Below, piece after piece: positions 35,869-43,619 of a stretch of 64,000 bases of DNA. The DNA comes from JAIXWP01 sp965247015. Its GTDB lineage: Bacteria > Bacteroidota > Bacteroidia > Flavobacteriales_D > Sanyastnellaceae. Where the stretch lies: assembly GCA_965247015.1 (NCBI GenBank), contig CBDFGG010000004.1, positions 1,054,001-1,118,000 on the forward strand, given 5' to 3'. Under the pieces are notes generated by a model. It ran no database searches. It was not told the origin of the DNA and saw only the letters and a list, made by a program, of their open reading frames with translations. Within the stretch, counting starts at the first letter, position 1. Each line of letters opens with the position of its first letter. A program made the translations under genes and the position numbers.

Positions 35869-36566
35869 GGAGTGATAATAGCTTCTTCGTCTTTCTTCTT
35901 TTTCTTAAACACATGTTTGTAAGAAAGCAATACAACAAAGTCCATGCTTGGTTCACTTGAGACGAGATCTCTCTGAATCAAATATCCAACACTATAAAAA
36001 TTTCTTTTGTTGATTTTCCTTTCTGCGCTCGCCGTCCAACGCCAATCGTTCCATTTTAGTGCTACTCCATCATCATAAGCATGAAAAAACTCATACGACG
36101 TTCCAAGTTCCCATTTCTTGAAACCTTCATATTTTACCGAAATCTTATTTCTCCAAGTCGTTGCAAAATCTGCGTCACCATCATCTTGTCCTCCTTCAAT
36201 TCGACCTTGATAACGTGTCGCTAAATTGATGGTCCAATCATTATAAGATATCTTGTAACCGAGCCCTAATTGCAGTCTCTGGCGCGTTTCAAAAAAATCA
36301 ATTTCATTACGCTGACCAAAACGATAGGTCAATGCCAGGGAAAATTTCTTTGGCAGATCGAGATCCAATCCAACATCGGTAAAGACACTACTTACATTGG
36401 TCATATTGTCGCGGAGGCGCACCTCCGGTGCAACAGACCATTGTAGCTTTTTAGAAAACTCTCCTTTAAAGCTCACTGAAGTCCAAAGACCAGCATCCTT
36501 CTGCTGCGCGAAGAGTGCAGAAGACAGAAGAAAAGCTAATATGGTAAGGAGATTACGGTCTGTCAT
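35865..36566 (-). CDS. DUF2490 outer-membrane-like protein (copy 1 of a tandem pair)
   Basis: A 233-residue protein with a signal peptide (to about AQQ at 22) and the same strand pattern as its downstream neighbour: KDAGLWTSVSFKGEF, APEVRLRDN, TTWRNKISVKYEGFKKWELGTSYEFFH and KINKRNFYSVGYLIQ. The two are clearly a tandem duplication that has diverged. The C-terminus is a hydrophilic Lys/Glu tail. Function unknown; the fold suggests an outer-membrane barrel. It overlaps the upstream lipoprotein gene by 14 bp. Confidence 0.85.
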   Translation of the reverse strand: MTDRNLLTILAFLLSSALFAQQKDAGLWTSVSFKGEFSKKLQWSVAPEVRLRDNMTNVSSVFTDVGLDLDLPKKFSLALTYRFGQRNEIDFFETRQRLQLGLGYKISYNDWTINLATRYQGRIEGGQDDGDADFATTWRNKISVKYEGFKKWELGTSYEFFHAYDDGVALKWNDWRWTASAERKINKRNFYSVGYLIQRDLVSSEPSMDFVVLLSYKHVFKKKKKDEEAIITP

Positions 36567-36972
36567 AGATGGTCATTGTACCCACATTTACATCTTCATC
36601 TCGTCCCTCTATTTCAACAGACTTCTTGATGGCCATGCGATCGGGATCAACACCTGTAACCCCTGTTGTATCGGCACTGTAAACATAGATTTCGTAAGAC
36701 CCTCTGCGAAGATTTACAAATTCAAACTCACCGTTGTAATTCGTCCATACACGGTCGCTAGGACTTTTATCATCGCCATAAACGATATAAACTTCCTCAT
36801 CCGCTCCAGGAACAGTGTATTGGTAAGACGCGGGATTAGAGGTAATCAATCGATAATCTTTTTCGATCTTTCCATAAATAGTAGCATAGCCACCTTCACC
36901 AGCTTCTTTTACACAAGATGTAAAAGCAAACACTGCCGCTATTGCAGCAATCCACGCAATCTTTGATTTCAT
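36553..36972 (-). CDS. Small predicted lipoprotein with a carboxypeptidase-regulatory-like fold
   Basis: A 139-residue protein with a lipoprotein signal (IAAIAAVFAFTSC, Cys20). The mature part resembles a transthyretin-like/CarbopepD_reg beta-sandwich: GYATIYGKIEKD, WTNYNGEFEFVNLRRGSYEIYVYS, then a closing strand VNVGTMTIYD. Function unknown. It starts seven bases after the yebC stop and overlaps the first DUF2490 gene by 14 bp, so the three envelope genes appear to be expressed as a unit with yebC. Confidence 0.78.
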   Translation of the reverse strand: MKSKIAWIAAIAAVFAFTSCVKEAGEGGYATIYGKIEKDYRLITSNPASYQYTVPGADEEVYIVYGDDKSPSDRVWTNYNGEFEFVNLRRGSYEIYVYSADTTGVTGVDPDRMAIKKSVEIEGRDEDVNVGTMTIYDRP

Positions 36973-36979
36973 AATAAGA

Positions 36980-37690
36980 CTATCTTAAGTTGTGATAAAC
37001 CGCTTGAACATCATCGTCCTCTTCAATCTTCTCCACTAACTCCAAAATCTCATCCATCTGCTCTTCAGAAATCTCTGCATATGAGTTTGGAATGCGCTCT
37101 AGTGCCGCCTTTGTCACGGTGATATTTCTTTCTTCCAATGCTTTCTGTAATTTTCCGAAATCACTGAAAACAGTATAAATCACAATTTCATTTTCATCCA
37201 CTTCCATGCTTTCTAGACCGTGATCGATCAGCTCCAACTCCATATCCTCATAGTTGGGCATGTTTGCCTTTTCGAGTCTGAAAACTCCTTTTCTATCAAA
37301 AATAAAACTCAATGATCCGCTATTGCCAAGCTGTCCGCCGCCTCTGTTGAAATAGAGACGGATATTAGCAACTGTTCTGGTGGGGTTATCTGTAGCTGTT
37401 TCTACAAGAATTGGAACTCCATAAGGTCCGTATCCCTCGTACACCACTTCTTCATAGTTGCTCGTATCCTTGCTCACCGCGCGCTTGATAGCCGCATCCA
37501 CTCGATCCTTAGGCATGTTCACACCTTTCGCGTTCATTACTGCCTGGCGCAGACGAGGGTTGTATTCTGGTTCTGGACCACCCGCCTTCACTGCCATTGC
37601 GATCTCTTTACCGATACGCGTAAAAGCCTTCGCCATCTTATCATAGCGGGCAAACATCTTATGCTTTCTCTTTTCGAATATACGTCCCAT
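36980..37690 (-). CDS. yebC: YebC/PmpR family protein (transcription or translation factor)
   Basis: A 236-residue cytoplasmic protein of the YebC/TACO1 family. Landmarks are MGRIFEKRKHKMFARYDKMAKAFTRIGKEIAMAVK, NMPKDRVDAAIKRA, YEGYGPYGVPILVETATDNPTRTVANIR, and FIFDRKGVF. Members have been described as DNA-binding regulators and, more recently, as factors easing ribosome stalling; which applies here cannot be told. I start at ATG 37690. The longer frame to 37774 lacks family similarity and would begin upstream of the promoter box at 37712-37719. Followed closely by a lipoprotein gene and two DUF2490 genes. Confidence 0.94.
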   Translation of the reverse strand: MGRIFEKRKHKMFARYDKMAKAFTRIGKEIAMAVKAGGPEPEYNPRLRQAVMNAKGVNMPKDRVDAAIKRAVSKDTSNYEEVVYEGYGPYGVPILVETATDNPTRTVANIRLYFNRGGGQLGNSGSLSFIFDRKGVFRLEKANMPNYEDMELELIDHGLESMEVDENEIVIYTVFSDFGKLQKALEERNITVTKAALERIPNSYAEISEEQMDEILELVEKIEEDDDVQAVYHNLR

Positions 37691-37711
37691 AATATTTCTA
37701 TAACTATAGCG

Positions 37712-37719
37712 CAAACTTA
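37712..37719 (-). promoter_or_regulatory. Promoter of the yebC operon (TTG-N20-TAAGTTTG)
   Basis: Minus-strand TAAGTTTG is an exact TAnnTTTG match 21 bases before the ATG at 37690. A TTG (37740-37742 on the minus strand) lies 20 bases further upstream, which is the expected -33 position. Confidence 0.65.
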
Positions 37720-37780
37720 AGGCTATATCGATATTCTCACAATACCCCCACCCCCTCCTCCAAATTAGTGTCATGTCGTG

Positions 37781-37788
37781 TACATTTG
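37781..37788 (+). promoter_or_regulatory. -7 promoter box of tdk (TACATTTG), near-leaderless
   Basis: TACATTTG followed by CACCACT and then the ATG at 37796. Only seven bases separate box and start codon, so the leader is at most a few bases long. This box makes the upstream ATG at 37778 impossible as the start of a transcript from here. Confidence 0.6.
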
Positions 37789-37795
37789 CACCACT

Positions 37796-38380
37796 ATGTT
37801 TTTAGAGAATACACTTAACAGAGGGCGCCAACAAGGATGGATCGAGGTCATCTGTGGCTCAATGTTCTCGGGCAAGACGGAAGAACTCATCCGAAGATTG
37901 CGCCGTGCGGAATTTGCTCAAATGAAAGTGGAAATCTTCAAGCCGAAAATTGATGTGCGATACAGTGAAGAAGAAGTGGTCAGCCACAACCGCGCAAGCA
38001 TCCGCTCCACAGCGATAGAACATAGTTCTCAGTTATTGATCCTCGCCTCGGATGTAGAGGTAATCGGTATTGATGAAGCACAATTTTTTGATGACGGTCT
38101 TCCTGAAGTGTGCAATCAGCTCGCCAATCAAGGCGTTCGAGTGATCATTGCTGGACTAGATATGGACTACCTCGGCCGCCCGTTTGGACCAATGCCTCAT
38201 CTCTTAGCGATTGCAGAATTCGTTACAAAAGTGCACGCCATCTGTGTAAAAACAGGTCACCTTGCACACCACTCCTATCGCATGACAGAAGGTGATTCAC
38301 TCGTACAATTAGGTGAAAAAGAGAGTTACCTTCCGTTGTCTCGTCAAGCCTTCAACGAGGCAATGAATAAGAAAAAATAA
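37796..38380 (+). CDS. tdk: Thymidine kinase (type II)
   Basis: Phosphorylates thymidine in the salvage pathway. The P-loop is GWIEVICGSMFSGKTEEL. The catalytic region VIGIDEAQFFDDGL holds the conserved Glu, and VIIAGLDMDYLGRPFGPMPHLLAIAE is a family signature. In the lasso domain the usual zinc-binding CxxC pairs are lost: the first reads AICVKTGHLAHHSY and the second YLPLSRQAF. This resembles other Bacteroidota enzymes as far as I recall. I start at ATG 37796 (194 residues), because the earlier ATG lies upstream of the promoter box. murF-alr follows three bases after the stop. Confidence 0.94.
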   Translation: MFLENTLNRGRQQGWIEVICGSMFSGKTEELIRRLRRAEFAQMKVEIFKPKIDVRYSEEEVVSHNRASIRSTAIEHSSQLLILASDVEVIGIDEAQFFDDGLPEVCNQLANQGVRVIIAGLDMDYLGRPFGPMPHLLAIAEFVTKVHAICVKTGHLAHHSYRMTEGDSLVQLGEKESYLPLSRQAFNEAMNKKK

Positions 38381-38383
38381 CAG

Positions 38384-40849
38384 ATGCGCTATACGATAGC
38401 AGAAATCATTGATGCCTCTCAAGGCGTACTCGTTCAAGGTTCTGCGGATGCCGTAGTAGATCATATTATTTATGATTCTAGAAAAATAAACAACCCCAAT
38501 CGCTCGATCTTCGTGGCCATCGTAGGCCGAAATCACAACGGACATCAATATATCCAAGACGCCTACAATAAAGGCGTTCGATGCTTTATTATTCAAGAAG
38601 AAATTAATCTTTCGTCGCTTTCAGAAGCCTGCATTATTCGAGTAAACAACTCGCTTCGTGCGTTGCAACTATGGGCGAAACAGCATCGCCAAAAATTCCG
38701 TCAGCCCGTATGGGCCATTACTGGTAGCAATGGTAAAACCATCGTGAAAGAATGGCTCAATCAATTGCTCTCTCCAGATCTACCCATCGTTAGAAGCCCC
38801 AAGAGCTTCAACTCACAGTTGGGAGTTCCCTTGTCGGTTCTTCAATTGGATGTCGAATATCAACTTGCAATCATTGAGGCCGGAATTAGCGAACCTCATG
38901 AAATGGATATTCTTGAAGATATTATTCAGCCCACCTGGGGAATTTTTACAATGATCGGAGCACAACACCAAGAACATTTTTCTAGTGTTGAAGAAAAAAT
39001 AAATGAAAAGCTTCTGCTCTTCAAGAACTGTGATGTTCTCTTTTATAATAGTGATGATTCTATCGTTAAATCCGCAGTACAAGCACTTAGCAGCACTGTT
39101 AAGAAAATAGCTTGGGGGAAAAATGATGGTGCTTTTTTACAAATAAACAACATCACAAAAGGTGCAGGTAAAACCATCATCGAGGCTTCTACTCTTGAAG
39201 AAAAAATTCAGATAGAAATTCCTTTCACTGATGACGCCTCGATCGAAAATGCATGCTTGTGCTTATTGATCTTGACTTATCTTCAAATATCGAAAAGCCA
39301 TATTCAACAAAGGTTTTCAAAGCTTTCGCCAGTGGATATGCGTTTGCAATTAATTTCTGGCTCGTTCGGAATGACCCTCATCAACGATGCGTATAGTTCA
39401 GATTTTACCTCGTTAGAAATTGCACTCGATTTTCTTCAAAGACATGCACAATCAAAACCTACTACTGTAATTCTTTCAGATATAAGAGAAAGTGGGTTGG
39501 AGAAAAATGAGGTTTATACTAAAATCAACGAACTCCTCATCCATAAAGGGGTTACACACCTCGTGGGAATCGGTCCTGAATTTATTTTACACCAAAATAT
39601 TTTCAAAATCCCATCTAAGTTCTTCGAGTCAACTTTGGATTTTTTACAAAAAACAAAACCGAACGATCATTCGGGTCGATTTGTTTTAATCAAAGGAGCA
39701 AGAGATTTTGGTTTTGAAAAAATTGTTCGTGCTTTTCAAGAAAAGACACACGAAACAGTTTTAGAAATTCATCTCGATGCACTCGTACACAATTTTCATT
39801 TCTACAAAAACAAACTCCAGCCCGATGTAAAAATGATGGTGATGGTGAAGGCCGCAGGGTACGGTGCTGGCTCAGTAGAAGTGGCAAGTGTATTGGCTTT
39901 TAATAAAGCAGACTACCTCGCGGTCGCCTACGTGGATGAGGGAATCGCATTGCGCCAAGCTGGAATTTCTCTCCCAATTATGGTGATGAATTCTGAAATC
40001 AGCGCACTCGATCATTTAGTAGAATACCACCTCGAACCAGAGATTTATTCGATGCGTAGTCTTCAAGCTTTCATCGAAGTGCTCCATTACAAAAATATCG
40101 CAACCCCTTACCCCGTGCATTTGAAGCTCGACACAGGAATGCACCGATTGGGTTTTGAAGAACATGACATTAGCGAACTAAGAAGAATTTTAAAAGAAAA
40201 TAAATCGCTCAAAATAGCCTCTATATTTTCACATCTTGTAGCCACTGATAATCCGGAGCATGACGCATTTACTCGCCAACAACTTTCACTTTTTGAAAAA
40301 ATGGCCGGAGAAATTTCAAGCGAATTAGATTATAAACCTCTATGGCATATCGCCAATACAGGCGGCATCGAGCGACTTCCAGAAAGCCAGTTCGATATGG
40401 TACGCTTGGGTATTGGCTTGTATGGCGTCAGTGCCAATGAATCCGAGCGCAACCAGCTCCGCACCGTTGGTCAACTCAAAACTGTTATTTCTCAAATCAA
40501 GCATATCAAAGCCGGCGAAAGTGTTGGGTACAATCGCAACTTCATCGCTCCAAATGACATGACCATTGCTACTATTCCTATGGGCTATGCCGATGGGCTA
40601 AAGCGCTCACTCAGCAATGGCAAAGGAAGTGTTTGGATTCAAGGACAAGCATGTCCTATTGTTGGCAATGTATGTATGGACATGACGATGGTCGATATTT
40701 CTCATATCTCGTGTAAAGAAGGCGATCCTGTGCTAGTCATTGGTAATATTCAACACTTAGAGGCTCTTGCTAAAGCAAGCGCTACGATTCCCTATGAGAT
40801 TCTTACCTCCATTTCTCAACGCGTCAAACGTATCTATTTAGAGGAATAA
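38384..40849 (+). CDS. murF-alr: Bifunctional MurF ligase/alanine racemase
   Basis: One 821-residue polypeptide joining two consecutive cell-wall activities, an arrangement typical of Bacteroidota. The N-terminal half is a Mur ligase (UDP-MurNAc-tripeptide:D-Ala-D-Ala ligase) with P-loop AITGSNGKT at 111-119, EAGISEPHEMD and INDAYSSDFTSLE. The C-terminal half, from ~459 (VLEIHLDALVHNFHFYK), is a PLP-dependent alanine racemase with the PLP lysine at 489 in VMVKAAGYGAG, LKLDTGMHRLGF, and NVCMDMTMVDI. The racemase supplies D-Ala for the dipeptide that MurF adds. Probably cotranscribed with tdk. Confidence 0.95.
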   Translation: MRYTIAEIIDASQGVLVQGSADAVVDHIIYDSRKINNPNRSIFVAIVGRNHNGHQYIQDAYNKGVRCFIIQEEINLSSLSEACIIRVNNSLRALQLWAKQHRQKFRQPVWAITGSNGKTIVKEWLNQLLSPDLPIVRSPKSFNSQLGVPLSVLQLDVEYQLAIIEAGISEPHEMDILEDIIQPTWGIFTMIGAQHQEHFSSVEEKINEKLLLFKNCDVLFYNSDDSIVKSAVQALSSTVKKIAWGKNDGAFLQINNITKGAGKTIIEASTLEEKIQIEIPFTDDASIENACLCLLILTYLQISKSHIQQRFSKLSPVDMRLQLISGSFGMTLINDAYSSDFTSLEIALDFLQRHAQSKPTTVILSDIRESGLEKNEVYTKINELLIHKGVTHLVGIGPEFILHQNIFKIPSKFFESTLDFLQKTKPNDHSGRFVLIKGARDFGFEKIVRAFQEKTHETVLEIHLDALVHNFHFYKNKLQPDVKMMVMVKAAGYGAGSVEVASVLAFNKADYLAVAYVDEGIALRQAGISLPIMVMNSEISALDHLVEYHLEPEIYSMRSLQAFIEVLHYKNIATPYPVHLKLDTGMHRLGFEEHDISELRRILKENKSLKIASIFSHLVATDNPEHDAFTRQQLSLFEKMAGEISSELDYKPLWHIANTGGIERLPESQFDMVRLGIGLYGVSANESERNQLRTVGQLKTVISQIKHIKAGESVGYNRNFIAPNDMTIATIPMGYADGLKRSLSNGKGSVWIQGQACPIVGNVCMDMTMVDISHISCKEGDPVLVIGNIQHLEALAKASATIPYEILTSISQRVKRIYLEE

Positions 40850-40917
40850 GCGTAATTGCTATTTTTTTCTAGTGTTTTGGATATGGTTTTTTATCTTTAG
40901 TTTGTATTCAGTTTATT

Positions 40918-43548
40918 ATGCCAATTATGAAATCATTTTTTACACTCCTTTTTGCTGTCATTATTTCCATTTCAGCTACTGCTCAGCAAGCCGCTCGCAT
41001 GCAAGGTGAGGTGCTGCTAATGACTACTCCCAAAGGCGATATAGAGCAAATCGTAGCTGTGGCCCAGCAAAAAGTGGGTGTTCTTCCAGCACTAAAAGTA
41101 GATGAGCTTGTAAGCGCCCCAATGCGTACTTGGAAACTTTCATTCAATGAAAATCAAATTTCTATGCGCGAAATGCTTTACACACTGCAAAAAATTGATG
41201 GTGTAAAATTCGCTCAAGTAAATCACATTATTGCGGATCGCGTTACTACTCCAAACGACCCATTTTACGGCCAACAATGGCATCACAACCAACAAGGTGA
41301 TCATGATATCGACTCCGATCTAGCGTGGGATATCACCACAGGAGGTCTCACTGCTACAAATGATGAAATAGTAGTTTGTGTTGTAGAAACAGGTGGAACG
41401 AAATGGGATCAAGCAGATATCGTAGAAAATCATTGGACTAATAACAATGAAATTCCAAACAACGGAATAGATGATGACAACAATGGCTACATCGATGACG
41501 CTGATGGATGGAACAGCTCAAATGGTTCTGACAACATCGGAACAGGCAATCATGGTACTCAAGTCAGCAGTATGATTGGAGCAAAGGGTAATAATGGCAC
41601 TGGTGTAACTGGTGTAAACTGGGATGTAAAAATCATGCAAGTACACATGGGTGGTATCAGCGAAAGCAACGTGGTTGCTGCTTACACTTATCCAATGGTC
41701 ATGCGTAAACTCTACAACCAATCCAACGGACAACAAGGTGCCTTTGTAGTGGCTACGAATAGCTCATGGGGTACCGATTACGGTCAACCAGCAGATGCAC
41801 CTATCTGGTGCGCGATGTACGACAGCCTTGGCACTTATGGTGTACTGAGCTGTGGTGCAACATCAAATAGCGAATTGAATATCGATGCCGTTGGCGACTT
41901 GCCTACAGCATGTCCTAGTGAATACATGATTGCAGTTACAGCAACAGACAATAACGATGTAAGAACCTTCTCGGGTTATGGCCAAACGACCATCGACCTT
42001 GGTGCTCCTGGTGATAACGTTTACCTCGCGGGAAACAATAACTATGGCAATACCTCTGGTACTTCTTTCGCTAGCCCTTGTGTAGCTGGTGCTGTAGCGC
42101 TTCTTTACTCTGCTCCATGTACAAGCCTTATGGCTATCGCCTACGGCGATCCCGCTCTAGGAGCCCAATTCGTGAAAGATTACATCTTTGACGGTATAGA
42201 TCCTGTTTCTAATCTAACTACAGAAACCGTGACGGGCGGACGCTTGAATGTATTCAATAGCTTAAACCTTCTTCTAGAAAATTGCTCAAACGACGAGTGC
42301 ATTATTCCACTCAACCTTTCTGCAACACAAGAATCTGGAACGTTGAACTACAATCTCACTTGGGTCACTACACCTGCGATTAATAATTCGAATGTGCGCT
42401 ATCAAATACAAGGCGGAGAATGGGTTGTAGTAGAAAATATTTCAGCAAACTCGCTCCTATTAAGTGAACTTTTAGCATGCACTATTTACAATGTTCAAAT
42501 CAGCGGAAACTGTGAAAGCGGCACAACAGAATGGTCTGCAACATATAGCTTCACAACCGATGGTTGCTGTGAAAACCCAACGAATATTGTGATTTCTAAT
42601 CTTACTGAAAATAGCGCAGTTGTTACTTGGAATCCAGTATTGGCAGCCGATTCGTACATGGTAGTAGTAATTGATCCAGCAGGCGAACAAATTACTTACA
42701 ACGATATCACCCAAACAAGCTTCACTATTTCTGGACTGTCTGCTTGTTCTATTTATGATGTCATTGTGACCAGCGTTTGTGTAGGAAATAACCCTCCTCC
42801 AGTGAGCTACACATTCTCCACACTTGGCTGTGGTGATTGCCAAGATCATACTTACTGTGCTTCATTTGGAGACGCAGACCTCGAGTGGATCGACAATGTA
42901 ACATTGAACACCATCGACAACGATTCTGGAAACGATAATGGCTACGGTGACTACCGCAGTGTGAGCACTACTTTAGAGGTGGGGGCTGAATATACATTCT
43001 CCGCAACACCTGGTTTTTCTGGTAGCTCCTACACGGAATATTTCAGAGCATGGATTGATTACAATAACAATGGAACATTTGAAAACAATGAGAAGATTGC
43101 AGACTCAAACGCCGGAGTGAATACTACATTTAATCAAACATTCACTGTTCCTGCCGGCACACCTACGGGAGCTGTAGCGATGCGTGTAGCGATGGCATAC
43201 GTTGGAATATTCAGTGGCACGCCTCCAGAAGAATGCGGAGAAAATAATTACGGCGAAACGGAAGATTACTGCATTACCATCAGCGATATCAGTTCAGTGG
43301 AAGAAGCAACATCAAGCAATTTTGATGTTTATCCAAATCCAGCAACAGATGTCATTCAATGGACGTCGAATGAGAAGATCAGTGCTTTGAAAGTATACAA
43401 CTCGCAAGGTCAATTAGTCCTAAATGAAAATTCACCTTCACGCGGATCAATTGATGTATCAGCTTTTGAAAGCGGTATCTACATCATCCACGCAACAAAT
43501 CCAAACGGTTTGGTGTTTACAAAACAGATAATGATCGCTCCGCGATAG
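40918..43548 (+). CDS. Secreted S8 subtilase-like protein with GEVED domain and T9SS type A sorting domain
   Basis: An 876-residue exported protein: signal peptide (to about ATAQQ at 24), propeptide-like region (about 28-110), S8 domain (about 115-460), two fibronectin-III-like modules (about 465-640), a GEVED-type domain (about 650-785, WIDYNNNGTFENNEKI) and a type A sorting domain (NFDVYPNPATDVIQWTS to the end). The subtilase His (212, in GNHGTQV), oxyanion Asn (281) and Ser (383, in SGTSFASP) are present. The catalytic Asp of the usual D-T/S-G motif is Glu157 (VVCVVETGGTKW), so activity may be altered or lost. Met4 (40927) is an equally good start. Confidence 0.9.
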   Translation: MPIMKSFFTLLFAVIISISATAQQAARMQGEVLLMTTPKGDIEQIVAVAQQKVGVLPALKVDELVSAPMRTWKLSFNENQISMREMLYTLQKIDGVKFAQVNHIIADRVTTPNDPFYGQQWHHNQQGDHDIDSDLAWDITTGGLTATNDEIVVCVVETGGTKWDQADIVENHWTNNNEIPNNGIDDDNNGYIDDADGWNSSNGSDNIGTGNHGTQVSSMIGAKGNNGTGVTGVNWDVKIMQVHMGGISESNVVAAYTYPMVMRKLYNQSNGQQGAFVVATNSSWGTDYGQPADAPIWCAMYDSLGTYGVLSCGATSNSELNIDAVGDLPTACPSEYMIAVTATDNNDVRTFSGYGQTTIDLGAPGDNVYLAGNNNYGNTSGTSFASPCVAGAVALLYSAPCTSLMAIAYGDPALGAQFVKDYIFDGIDPVSNLTTETVTGGRLNVFNSLNLLLENCSNDECIIPLNLSATQESGTLNYNLTWVTTPAINNSNVRYQIQGGEWVVVENISANSLLLSELLACTIYNVQISGNCESGTTEWSATYSFTTDGCCENPTNIVISNLTENSAVVTWNPVLAADSYMVVVIDPAGEQITYNDITQTSFTISGLSACSIYDVIVTSVCVGNNPPPVSYTFSTLGCGDCQDHTYCASFGDADLEWIDNVTLNTIDNDSGNDNGYGDYRSVSTTLEVGAEYTFSATPGFSGSSYTEYFRAWIDYNNNGTFENNEKIADSNAGVNTTFNQTFTVPAGTPTGAVAMRVAMAYVGIFSGTPPEECGENNYGETEDYCITISDISSVEEATSSNFDVYPNPATDVIQWTSNEKISALKVYNSQGQLVLNENSPSRGSIDVSAFESGIYIIHATNPNGLVFTKQIMIAPR

Positions 43549-43619
43549 TGCTTTTAAATGAAAAGATTTACGATTTTTAGCAAAAGCACTCGTGAAATAT
43601 CATTTACCTTCGAAATCAA

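Noticed and set aside
37691..37774. 28-residue extension of yebC
   Set aside because: It lies over the promoter and has no similarity to the family; the protein normally begins MGRxFE.
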